A DNA stretch of 64,000 nucleotides from MPNP01 sp965221445 (lineage in GTDB: Bacteria > Pseudomonadota > Alphaproteobacteria > Rhodobacterales > Rhodobacteraceae), in assembly GCA_965221445.1 (NCBI GenBank), contig CBDCSF010000013.1, positions 2,852,001-2,916,000 on the forward strand, read 5' to 3'. Every line of letters starts with the position of its first letter. Position 1 is the stretch's first letter. Under the pieces are notes generated by a model. The model was not told the origin of the DNA. It did not search any database and saw only the letters and a list, made by a program, of their open reading frames with translations. Shown here in pieces: positions 55,249 to 62,779 of the stretch. A program made the position numbers and the translations under genes.

Positions 55249-57101
55249 ACATCATTAACAAATTGATATGCAATATATCGTTTTACCGTTTGTAGGAAAT
55301 CTTTTTCACTTAGAGTAGAATAATCAGTTTCCATGTAAGCCTCGGCACACCACTCATCTTCTGCTGTTACTTTTTTCATCACGCTGAGTCCAGGTATACT
55401 TTTTTTGTTAATATATGCATCTAACCATGTACTTTTTATTTTCTCCCATTGGCCATTTTCATCTAATCTGCCTTTATTTTTTACCTTAATAAATCCGTCA
55501 TCTTTAAAATAACCAAAAAAGGTCTCCTTACTATTTGGATGTGGTTGATTAGCTTTAAGTACAATAATCACAGTTACCACACCAACAGGATAAAACAACT
55601 CTGTCGGCATACTCATAACAGCTTCCAAAGTATGATTTTCTAGTAACCGGAGTTTTGCGTCGTCCACAGAACTAGTACCGTTTAAAACAGAGGACATTTG
55701 ACAAATCGCTATACAAGTACCCATCCTTGCACCAAAACAATCCATTGCATTTTCAATAAATTCTAATTGACCATCTGGACCTATATCGTATGGAGGATTT
55801 AAGAAAACTTTGGTCGGTTGTTCATGTTTAACTTTATCCTTTAAATCATAATCAAAACAGTCACCAAAGTGAATATGGCTTTTCCCATCCCCCCTCATCA
55901 TCATATTTGAGCATGCATGTGAAAACATATCTGGCCGTTGCTCAATACCTATAATTTGATCGGTTAATATTGTATGTCTTTTTTTCTCATCACCATGAGC
56001 GTGTTCTAGCATTCTATTCATAGCTGAAACTAGAAAACCACCCGTACCACAACAAGGGTCGAAAACCTTATCATTATCATTCAAATTAGAAATATCGCAA
56101 AAAAAATCAGTTATATGGGACGGGGTAAGTACAAGTCCGGTTTTTTGATCGCTACCTGCATATCTAATAAACTGTGTATAAAACTTACCTAAAATATCAA
56201 ACCAACCCTGTTTAACATAAGGTAGAACATTTCTATCAATATCATTTATCAAATCACGAAGTATTGTATTAGGAATTTGCTCTTTTTTCTTTTTATCCCG
56301 GGTCTCTAATGCAGATAGAATATTACTTTGTTCAATTTTTCTGTATTCACCTAAAATAACTTTGCTTTTGGTATCCGTGATTCCATTTTTTCTTAATACA
56401 TTTTCACAAGAACTTAATAATGACTTGATTAAAGCTCGATTAGGATTGAAATTGTCTTTTGATGATTTATGATGGGCAGTATAACTTGTACGGAATGCTT
56501 CGTCTTGAAGTGCCATCAGAATTGAACTGATAAATGTACAGCGTTCAACTTCAGGTATTGAATAGCTATTTAATTCATTATTATACTGAATTGCTCTTTT
56601 TATTAGTTCACTTTCTTGAATTGGTTTGTTCTGTTTTTCAATTATTGAAACAAATTCGTTCGGTGAAATTATTGATTTTCCATCGAAGTCTTTAAATGTT
56701 AAATTGCCTTTTAGCCATAAAAATTGAGACAGACGTTTTTCTTTGTCTGTTTCACCACTAACAGCAACTGCTAAAACATTGAATTCATCTTTCAAGTAGG
56801 ATGCATATAACAAAACACCATCAACAGCATAATCAACATATTTATCTCTGTTTTGGCTTTGATGTCTTGATAAATCTGCTTTACATTCAATAACAATGAT
56901 TAAATCAGGATACTTTGTGAATGAAATAATAAAGTCAGGATAACCTTTACCTTTACCTTGTTTTGAAGCGTTTTGTAGTAATTTGTCTATTTTCGGATTA
57001 CAAGATTTCTGCTCTTCAACTAATGTTATACCTGGTTGATAATATCCGTTACTTTTTAATAAATTGCGGACAATTGCATCCGTATTCCTTTCGTTGGGCA
57101 T
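55245..57101 (-). CDS. Fused restriction nuclease / N6-adenine methyltransferase (BcgI A-like)
   Basis: The 618-residue protein has an N-terminal PD-(D/E)xK nuclease domain: P55-D56 and E72-x-K74 in V-I-E-C-K-A-D-L. A helical region follows (~160-300), then an HsdM-type N6-adenine methyltransferase with motif I V-F-D-P-C-C-G-T-G-G-F (346-356) and motif IV N-P-P-Y (435-438). Nuclease and methylase in one chain with a separate specificity subunit is the BcgI (type IIB/IIG) layout, which cuts on both sides of its site; the ~620 + ~320 residue sizes agree with BcgI. The ATG at 57101 is preferred over TTG at 57107. The frame is intact. Codons are strongly AT-biased compared with flanking genes. 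Confidence 0.85.
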   Translation of the reverse strand: MPNERNTDAIVRNLLKSNGYYQPGITLVEEQKSCNPKIDKLLQNASKQGKGKGYPDFIISFTKYPDLIIVIECKADLSRHQSQNRDKYVDYAVDGVLLYASYLKDEFNVLAVAVSGETDKEKRLSQFLWLKGNLTFKDFDGKSIISPNEFVSIIEKQNKPIQESELIKRAIQYNNELNSYSIPEVERCTFISSILMALQDEAFRTSYTAHHKSSKDNFNPNRALIKSLLSSCENVLRKNGITDTKSKVILGEYRKIEQSNILSALETRDKKKKEQIPNTILRDLINDIDRNVLPYVKQGWFDILGKFYTQFIRYAGSDQKTGLVLTPSHITDFFCDISNLNDNDKVFDPCCGTGGFLVSAMNRMLEHAHGDEKKRHTILTDQIIGIEQRPDMFSHACSNMMMRGDGKSHIHFGDCFDYDLKDKVKHEQPTKVFLNPPYDIGPDGQLEFIENAMDCFGARMGTCIAICQMSSVLNGTSSVDDAKLRLLENHTLEAVMSMPTELFYPVGVVTVIIVLKANQPHPNSKETFFGYFKDDGFIKVKNKGRLDENGQWEKIKSTWLDAYINKKSIPGLSVMKKVTAEDEWCAEAYMETDYSTLSEKDFLQTVKRYIAYQFVNDV

Positions 57102-57189
57102 TACCAAAATACTCGTTGACCTAATCTTACCTAAATTAGACTTTAGTCTTTTACCTCTGAATTAATTTGGACTTATTATAAAAATTTCA

Positions 57190-57323
57190 GTAACTACTCA
57201 GGTAGTCTCAGTTTAGAATAATGAAGGCTTGTCTGGTGAGCAAGATTATTTTTGGATTAGGTCTTAGGTAACGGTACCGAGGAATCAAGCCGGTTCAACA
57301 AATCACCCGTTCCAAGGGATGGG
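57190..57323 (-). repeat. 134-bp inverted repeat, right copy
   Basis: This is the partner of 54150-54283, in opposite orientation, with five mismatches. It lies 41 bp downstream of the stop codon of the small membrane-protein gene at 57364-57864. Together the two copies enclose only the two-gene restriction system (2.9 kb between inner ends). Confidence 0.85.
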
Positions 57324-57363
57324 AAAAAAGGCGGTGACAGCAAGCCACTATCCCCAAAATCAC

Positions 57364-57864
57364 CTAAACCGATTGAAAAAAGGACAGGATAGGGTTGTAA
57401 AATATGGTAATCATAATCAACATCAAAAACATGAAAGTGGTTCTCAATAGCCAAGTTAAACATGATGACTTGCTTTCCACAATTTTTCTGTTTGATTTAA
57501 CGGTCTCGGTATAACCTTCCCCCAAACTGTAGGCAATTCCTCTTGCTTCATAATCGTATAATTTGTCCTTGATGAATATCAAGTCAAATGGACGCAACCA
57601 ATTTACCGGTTTTACAATACAGACACCCAATCCGATACAAACGGCAAGGTTCAGGAAAACAAAAAACATCAGCAAAGGGGGAATGGAATGAACGGAAACA
57701 AATTCAAGGGATATGGCGATCAGGGTAATGATAAAGGCCAAAATTCCAAAGACCTTCAAATTAATTTCCTTGTTCAATGCTTCCTGTGATTGATATTCAC
57801 ACCTACCGGCATTCAAAAATAAAATTTCTCGATTTAAAACACTAGAATCCGTATCGTCCGGCAT
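57364..57864 (-). CDS. Small membrane protein, possible IS1595 passenger gene
   Basis: The 166-residue protein is of no family I recognise. Hydropathy by eye shows two adjacent helices (~38-58 and ~62-84), a soluble basic region, and a third helix near the C-terminus (~139-160). Its ATG overlaps the last 23 bases of the IS1595 transposase gene on the same strand, and an AGAGGGG ribosome site lies inside the transposase coding sequence. That makes translational coupling and co-mobility likely. Some IS1595-family elements are known to carry passenger genes, so this may be one. Confidence 0.6.
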   Translation of the reverse strand: MPDDTDSSVLNREILFLNAGRCEYQSQEALNKEINLKVFGILAFIITLIAISLEFVSVHSIPPLLMFFVFLNLAVCIGLGVCIVKPVNWLRPFDLIFIKDKLYDYEARGIAYSLGEGYTETVKSNRKIVESKSSCLTWLLRTTFMFLMLIMITIFYNPILSFFQSV

Positions 57865-58813
57865 TGTATAACCCCTCTATTGTCAAATTCTGGTAGGTCA
57901 AACGCTTGCCAACCACCCCCCTGACCAATTCGCTCATGATCTTAGCCATGTCCAAGGGGCGATTATTCTGACACCAGACAAACTCATCAACATAATTCTG
58001 CAGGTGGTTGGGAGACATCTTGTGGTAGGTGCCCTTGTGCGATCGCTTGAACATTGCCCAGAAAGATTCTATCCCGTTGGTGTGAACAAGCCCCCTAACA
58101 TATTCCCTCGTGCTATGCTTGACCGCCTCCTGATTGGGTAACCTGCGATAACCGAAAGTCGAATCGGTAAAAACCCTTGTCTTGTCTCCAACATTGACAT
58201 TGTTTTCAACAAAACCTCTCAAGGTTGCTCCCTTTGTATCTTTAACAACCTTTGCCCTAACCTGTTTTGATTCACGTTTCTTGACACCGACAACCGGCTT
58301 TTTTCCCTTGGTTCCCCGACCATCATCTATATCCCTTTCATGCTTGTTGCGATCCTTGCCGCCAATATACATTTCATCAACCTCGACAACACCTTCGAAC
58401 ATGGAAGGCGATTGTTCAAAAGCGGTTCTCAATCGTTGAAGCATGAACCAGGCCGTTTTCTGGGTAACCTTGATATCCCTGTGAAGTTTCATTGATGATA
58501 CTCCCTTGAGGGAAGTTGTGAAAAGATAAATGGCGATTGCCCATTTCCTGTAACTGATCCGGCTTCTCTCCAGAACCGTTCCAATTCGAGGACTGAAATG
58601 TCTTTTGCAAGTTCGACAATGATAGGGCTGGGATTCTGAATTACCATCATTCGTTTTTGTATCGGTTGAATGACAATGTGAACATCTGCGACCATTTGGC
58701 CAAATCAATTTTTCAAACCATTCCTGGGCAACCTGTTCACTGGGGACAATTTCCTCCATGAACTCCACGAGTGAAATTCCCTTCCTGTATGCCAAAATCG
58801 CGGAGGGTGTCAT
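57842..58813 (-). CDS. IS1595-family transposase
   Basis: This is a DDE-type transposase of 323 residues with an N-terminal zinc ribbon (C44-x2-C47 ... C66-x2-C69) and an ISXO2-like catalytic domain. Catalytic residues are D146 in V-E-V-D-E-M-Y-I-G-G, D217 in F-T-D-S-T-F-G-Y, and N246/E249 in H-T-N-G-I-E-S-F-W. The ATG at 58813 has an AGGAGAAGG site. The 5' end looks rearranged: an ATG at 58869 with a better AAAGGAG site begins the usual family start M-T-S-K-A-P-G-K but runs into a stop after 14 codons. Removing 56 bp (58790-58845) would join it to Y-R-K-G-I-S-L-V. The current start lacks these first residues. Confidence 0.88.
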   Translation of the reverse strand: MTPSAILAYRKGISLVEFMEEIVPSEQVAQEWFEKLIWPNGRRCSHCHSTDTKTNDGNSESQPYHCRTCKRHFSPRIGTVLERSRISYRKWAIAIYLFTTSLKGVSSMKLHRDIKVTQKTAWFMLQRLRTAFEQSPSMFEGVVEVDEMYIGGKDRNKHERDIDDGRGTKGKKPVVGVKKRESKQVRAKVVKDTKGATLRGFVENNVNVGDKTRVFTDSTFGYRRLPNQEAVKHSTREYVRGLVHTNGIESFWAMFKRSHKGTYHKMSPNHLQNYVDEFVWCQNNRPLDMAKIMSELVRGVVGKRLTYQNLTIEGLYNAGRYGF

Positions 58814-58845
58814 GTGCCTTCTCCTCACTGGGGACAATTTCCTCC
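58738..58845 (-). repeat. 20-bp direct repeat in the 5' end of the IS1595 transposase gene
   Basis: GGAGGAAATTGTCCCCAGTG (minus strand) occurs at 58757-58738, inside the coding sequence, and again at 58845-58826, upstream of the used start. The second copy forms the beginning of the apparent 56-bp insertion that separates the ancestral start from the rest of the frame. Confidence 0.6.
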
Positions 58846-58867
58846 TTTTCCCGGTGCTTTACTTGTC

Positions 58868-58888
58868 ATATCAAATCTCCTTTGATAT
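58868..58888 (-). promoter_or_regulatory. Stem-loop sequestering the ancestral IS1595 ribosome site
   Basis: ATATCAAA and TTTGATAT form a perfect 8-bp stem around the loop GGAGA (minus strand), which contains the Shine-Dalgarno for the ATG at 58869. Such leader hairpins can limit transposase translation. Confidence 0.4.
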
Positions 58889-59037
58889 ACAATATAGAAT
58901 TTATTATGATTCAGTCAAGTATATAGATACCATGAGCTTGACAATCACCTAGCCGATTGAACACAATGGCTGGTGAGCGGAGAGGTCTCCAACCAAAAGA
59001 CCCCTCCTTGAAACCAATCAGTAAAGGAGTCATTCCC

Positions 59038-59282
59038 ATGAAACTTGAACAAACCGCTTTACCGATCACCGAAGATCATAGCACAATTTACCTGTCTGTG
59101 GAAGTCAGCCGTTCTTCCTGGGTCATTGGCGTTTACTGTCCGGCAACGGATGAAAACATCAGAACCCACAAGATCAAGGCCGCTGAGACCCAAGAATTAT
59201 ATGCCTTGGCACTCAAGGCACAACATCGTGCCGGTATGCCGACCTCCCTGATGTTGGCCTTTGAAGCCGGATATGAGGGCTT
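59038..59282 (+). pseudogene. IS110-family transposase, 5' part (interrupted)
   Basis: This segment encodes the first 81 codons of an IS110 transposase, starting at ATG 59038 behind AAAGGAG. The RuvC-like DEDD domain begins with Y-L-S-V-E-V-S-R-S-S-W, where Glu occupies the first acidic position (Asp in many relatives). The second acid is in A-F-E-A-G-Y-E-G. The frame then enters the RIT end and continues into foreign sequence to 59349, so the product is truncated. Fusing 59282 to 62780 restores the frame exactly. Confidence 0.85.
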
Positions 59283-59306
59283 ATGTAGAATTCTACATAA
59301 GCCCTC
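59275..59306. repeat. 32-bp perfect palindrome at the left RIT junction
   Basis: The palindrome consists of GAGGGCTT (59275-59282), ATGTAGAATTCTACAT (59283-59298) and AAGCCCTC (59299-59306). The first 8 bases are IS110 target sequence also found at the right junction (62772-62779). The 16-bp centre has no counterpart at the right end. Confidence 0.9.
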
Positions 59307-59389
59307 TTATGCCGACAAATTTATTATGCCGACAAATCATCGTAAGTAACCATTTGTCAACAACTTTTAGATTCAATTTGTCGGCATAA
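59299..59389 (+). repeat. RIT inverted repeat, left (91 bp)
   Basis: It is identical to the reverse complement of 62689-62779 at all 91 positions. It contains TTATGCCGACAAAT at 59307-59320 and 59324-59337 as direct copies and inverted at 59376-59389, a likely set of recombinase-binding arms. Confidence 0.95.
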
Positions 59390-59477
59390 GAATAGTTGGA
59401 GTTCCAAACCTTACTGATAGTCAAGGCTACTCATCATAAATTTCTTTCACCCAAAATTTTAATGAAAGGAATTATTT

Positions 59478-60725
59478 ATGACTGCAAACAAAAACACATC
59501 AATATCAAGCACCTTCTGGCTAGAGGTGTATATTAGTGGTTTCCTGGATTCTCTTACCAAACAAGGATATTCCAAGAAAACAATAGAACAATATCACTAT
59601 TCTTCTGTTCATCTATGTCGTCATGCGGAAACGCTTGGTATTGGTCCAGAAGACCTGGATTATGATTTATTCAGTAAACTGGCTGCCACTCACCCTGAGT
59701 TTGACAAAGATTATTTGGAATACAGGCTTTCCCTGCTTGCCCAAAGTATTACAGTTTACCTTACCAACAAGGGTATAATATCCCCACCACCGGAGGTCTC
59801 ACCGGTCGCTGCCCAGATTGATGAATCTTGGGAGCGGTTGTTACAGGAATTTGAGTGCTGGCTTATCCATAATCGGGGAGTGTCCGAATCCACTGTAATT
59901 AGATACCGCAGTGTATTCATCCTTTTCCTGGACTACTTCTGCAGTAACCCGGTTGGAGTGGATAATCTGGCCTCATTTACCCTAGATATGGTTTATGAAT
60001 TCCTTGATGTCCATGGTGGCAAAAACTACTGGCGACTCAAATATGTACGTACCATTCTCCGGTTTCTGTTTTGGAGTGGAAGGATGCCACGGGATCTCAG
60101 TTCAGCAGTACCACCTATGGCCAGCAGGAACAGAGCTATTATGACCCGTCATGTTGATCCTGAAACAGTCGAAAAGCTGTTGGCCTCCATACGGGGTGGT
60201 AATACACCCATGGAATTACGTGACTATGCAGCCCTTTTGATGATGGCACGGTTGGGATTAAGGTCCCGGGAAGTTGTTGCCATGAGGCTTGAGGATTTTG
60301 ATTGGTCGATCGGTCGAGTTCTGATTCGTGGCAAGGGTGGAGATAAGAGCCATATGCCTCTTCCGGTGGATGTTGGGGAAGCATTGGTGGATTGGTTGTG
60401 TCGTGGCCGACGTGGGTCATCAAGGCATGTATTTGTATCCGTATTAGCACCCTTCGAGCCCTTCAAATCATCGGAGGCGATCAACAAAATTATTCGTAGG
60501 GCTTACGACCGCTCCGGTTTGACACCACCGGGTGGAGAGTATCGAACCCATGCCCTACGGCATGGATTGGCAATGAACCTGCTGAGTAAGGGCATTTCCC
60601 TTTCTGAAATCAGTGATGTGCTGCGTCATCGCAACGTACAGACGACAACTGTATATGCTAGACACGACATCAAGTCACTTCGTCAACTTGCCGTTGCATG
60701 GCCAATTGAGGGAGGGATTCAATGA
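59478..60725 (+). CDS. Tyrosine recombinase, first of the RIT trio
   Basis: This site-specific recombinase has 415 residues. A SAM-like N-terminal DNA-binding region (~120-215) precedes the catalytic domain, with an extra ~110-residue N-terminal extension. Catalytic residues are R262 (G-L-R-S-R-E), K286 (R-G-K-G-G-D-K), H358 and R361 (H-A-L-R-H), H384 (L-R-H-R-N) and Y393 (T-V-Y-A-R), so it is complete. A GAAAGGA site precedes the ATG. It overlaps the second gene by 4 bp, which suggests strictly coupled production of the three proteins. Confidence 0.93.
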   Translation: MTANKNTSISSTFWLEVYISGFLDSLTKQGYSKKTIEQYHYSSVHLCRHAETLGIGPEDLDYDLFSKLAATHPEFDKDYLEYRLSLLAQSITVYLTNKGIISPPPEVSPVAAQIDESWERLLQEFECWLIHNRGVSESTVIRYRSVFILFLDYFCSNPVGVDNLASFTLDMVYEFLDVHGGKNYWRLKYVRTILRFLFWSGRMPRDLSSAVPPMASRNRAIMTRHVDPETVEKLLASIRGGNTPMELRDYAALLMMARLGLRSREVVAMRLEDFDWSIGRVLIRGKGGDKSHMPLPVDVGEALVDWLCRGRRGSSRHVFVSVLAPFEPFKSSEAINKIIRRAYDRSGLTPPGGEYRTHALRHGLAMNLLSKGISLSEISDVLRHRNVQTTTVYARHDIKSLRQLAVAWPIEGGIQ

Positions 60726-61678
60726 CAACGATGAACGAACATCTTGAACGTTATCTGGCCCGACGGGAAGCGTTTGGTACCGGGCTTTCATATAGTGCGG
60801 AGAATGTTTTGAGAAACTTTGCTGCATTTGCAACAACAGTGGGACAGGGACATGTGACCACTGATTTGTTTCTATGTTGGAAGGAGCAATGTCCACCCGC
60901 AGGGACCAATGCCTGGAGTAGAAAACTCTCTCATGTAAGGGTCTTTGCCCGCTGGCTACAAAGTTTAGACCCGGCATGTGAGGTTCCACCTAAGGGCTTG
61001 ATGCCAAAAAACAATAGGCGACCAGTTCCGTATATCTATTCCGATGAGGAAATAACCACAATAGTTACCGAAGCTGTAAACCTTCCCTCGGTGAATGGAC
61101 TGCGTGGACCAACATGTTCCACGCTGTTCGGTCTTTTAGCGGTAACTGGTCTTCGTCCTGGTGAGGCTATTGGTCTTGATGACGGTGATGTGGATATAAC
61201 AGAAGGTGTACTTCATGTCAGGTATGGCAAAAATGGCAATCAACGAGTGATTCCAATTACCCCCTGTACAGCCGAGAGATTGGTGACCTATCAAAGGCTA
61301 CGTGATAACGTTTTGATAGTTACTTCCGAAACATCATTATTCCGTTCGTGGCAAAGTGGACGAAGAATCGGACGATCAGTCGTTAAGGAAAATTTTGTCC
61401 GGGTTGGACAAAACATTGGTTTACGTGAGAAGCCACTGGATAAAAGCCATGGAACCGGCCCCCGCTTGTATGACCTTCGTCATACTTTCGCTACTCGTAC
61501 AATCATTGAATGGCTGCGTACCGGGCGCGATCCTGATCGCGAGATCTACAAACTAACCAACTTCCTCGGGCATAGACGTCCTAGTGATACCTTCTGGTAT
61601 CTTGAAGCCGTACCCGAGATCATGATCCTGACCATGAGGCAGGCTGAGAATGTGATTGGATATGGGAGGGAATCATGA
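60722..61678 (+). CDS. Tyrosine recombinase, second of the RIT trio
   Basis: The 318-residue recombinase has R145 (G-L-R-P-G-E), K170 (Y-G-K-N-G), R253 in Y-D-L-R-H, H284 (L-G-H-R-R) and the nucleophile Y293 (F-W-Y-L). The usual His before D-L-R-H is Tyr250, a substitution at one of the catalytic-site positions. The N-terminal core-binding domain covers ~1-100. It is flanked by 4-bp overlaps on both sides. Confidence 0.92.
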   Translation: MTTMNEHLERYLARREAFGTGLSYSAENVLRNFAAFATTVGQGHVTTDLFLCWKEQCPPAGTNAWSRKLSHVRVFARWLQSLDPACEVPPKGLMPKNNRRPVPYIYSDEEITTIVTEAVNLPSVNGLRGPTCSTLFGLLAVTGLRPGEAIGLDDGDVDITEGVLHVRYGKNGNQRVIPITPCTAERLVTYQRLRDNVLIVTSETSLFRSWQSGRRIGRSVVKENFVRVGQNIGLREKPLDKSHGTGPRLYDLRHTFATRTIIEWLRTGRDPDREIYKLTNFLGHRRPSDTFWYLEAVPEIMILTMRQAENVIGYGRES

Positions 61679-62682
61679 CCACTTCAGTTACCCAATCACT
61701 TCCCAATCTGTTATGTGGTTTCTTCAATCGTCTCAGGACTGAAGCTAACGCCAGTCCTCATACTGTGGACTGCTATCGCTATGGTATAAGATTGTTTCTT
61801 GAATATGCATCGAACAGGTTGGTCAAAGCTCCCACTGACTTAGAGGTCAAGGATCTTGATGCCGATCTTGTATCTGAGTTTCTCCTCCACTTGGAAACGG
61901 AGCGTGGCAACAGCATTCAAACACGCAATCTGCGTCTTGCGGCGATAAGGGGACTATTCGAATATACTGCCCTGCGGGAACCGGAGTTGTTGTTAACTTG
62001 CCAGAAAGTACTAGCTATTCCATCCAAGCGTACGAAAAAGCGCATGGTGGACTTTCTTGAACCGAAAGAATCATCAGCACTTCTAGCCGCTCCAGATCTG
62101 TCCACTAGGATTGGTCGACGCGACAGGTGTATGTTACTGATTGCCCTGCAAACAGGTCTCAGGGTATCAGAATTGATCGGTCTTGATTTGGAGGATGTTT
62201 CCATGAACAACCTATCGGATGCTTGTCTTCATGTACGGGGCAAGGGACGTAAGGAAAGAATGGTTCCATTGCGAAATGATTGTGTGAAAGTCTTGTCCGA
62301 CTGGTTGCAGGAACGGGGTGCGGCGAAGGACAATGCATTGTTTGTCACAAATCGGTACAAGAGGCTAAGCAGAGACGGGGTTGCACGTATTGTGAGTAAA
62401 TATGTCGGAAAAGCCGCTATATCCTGCCCCTCTATCGGGGAAAAGAGGGTCAGCCCTCATACTTTGCGTCACTCTGCTGCGATGGATTTGTTGCGTAGTG
62501 GGGTAAGTTGTACGGTGATCGCTCTTTGGCTTGGTCATGAAAAGATTGATACCACACAGGTATATTTGCATGCCGACATGGCTATCAAGAAAAAAGCCAT
62601 GGAACGAACCAGATCACAGGATATTCCTGCAGGACTCTATCAACCAGAGGACGATTTACTCGTGCTCTTAAAGTCTCTATAA
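61675..62682 (+). CDS. Tyrosine recombinase, third of the RIT trio
   Basis: This XerC/D-like recombinase has 335 residues. A SAM-like N-terminal domain (~8-105) is followed by a complete catalytic set: R163 (G-L-R-V-S-E), K190 (R-G-K-G-R-K), H262 and R265 (H-T-L-R-H), H288 (L-G-H-E-K) and Y297 (Q-V-Y-L-H). Of the three it is closest to standard integrases. The gene ends 6 bp before the right inverted repeat. Confidence 0.93.
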   Translation: MTTSVTQSLPNLLCGFFNRLRTEANASPHTVDCYRYGIRLFLEYASNRLVKAPTDLEVKDLDADLVSEFLLHLETERGNSIQTRNLRLAAIRGLFEYTALREPELLLTCQKVLAIPSKRTKKRMVDFLEPKESSALLAAPDLSTRIGRRDRCMLLIALQTGLRVSELIGLDLEDVSMNNLSDACLHVRGKGRKERMVPLRNDCVKVLSDWLQERGAAKDNALFVTNRYKRLSRDGVARIVSKYVGKAAISCPSIGEKRVSPHTLRHSAAMDLLRSGVSCTVIALWLGHEKIDTTQVYLHADMAIKKKAMERTRSQDIPAGLYQPEDDLLVLLKSL

Positions 62683-62688
62683 CCAAAA

Positions 62689-62779
62689 TTATGCCGACAA
62701 ATTGAATCTAAAAGTTGTTGACAAATGGTTACTTACGATGATTTGTCGGCATAATAAATTTGTCGGCATAAGAGGGCTT
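62689..62779 (-). repeat. RIT inverted repeat, right (91 bp)
   Basis: It is the exact reverse complement of the left repeat. The 14-mer TTATGCCGACAAAT occurs at 62689-62702 and inverted at 62741-62754 and 62758-62771. Its outermost 8 bases, GAGGGCTT, are also the bases shared with the target. Confidence 0.95.

Larger units (their letters stand above)
59283..62779 (+). mobile_element. Recombinase-In-Trio (RIT) element
   Basis: Three overlapping tyrosine recombinase genes lie between perfect 91-bp inverted repeats in a 3.5-kb unit. The 8-bp direct repeat GAGGGCTT at 59275-59282 and 62772-62779 brackets it; counted with one copy, the unit is 3497 bp. RIT elements are a known class with exactly this arrangement of three different integrases. 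The host reading frame on the two sides joins in phase when the unit is removed, which fixes the borders to the base, apart from placement within the 8-bp repeat. Confidence 0.9.

Noticed and set aside
57257..57463. 68-codon minus-strand frame overlapping the membrane-protein gene
   Set aside because: It is a shifted-frame shadow of the gene end and the 134-bp repeat, with no start signal.
58957..59037. Longer N-terminus for the IS110 transposase
   Set aside because: The upstream codons lack conservation features, while ATG 59038 has an AAAGGAG site at normal spacing.
59299..62779. CRISPR-like array from repeated 14-mers
   Set aside because: The motif is confined to the two inverted repeats in fixed pattern, without regular spacers; it is a recombinase-site arrangement.
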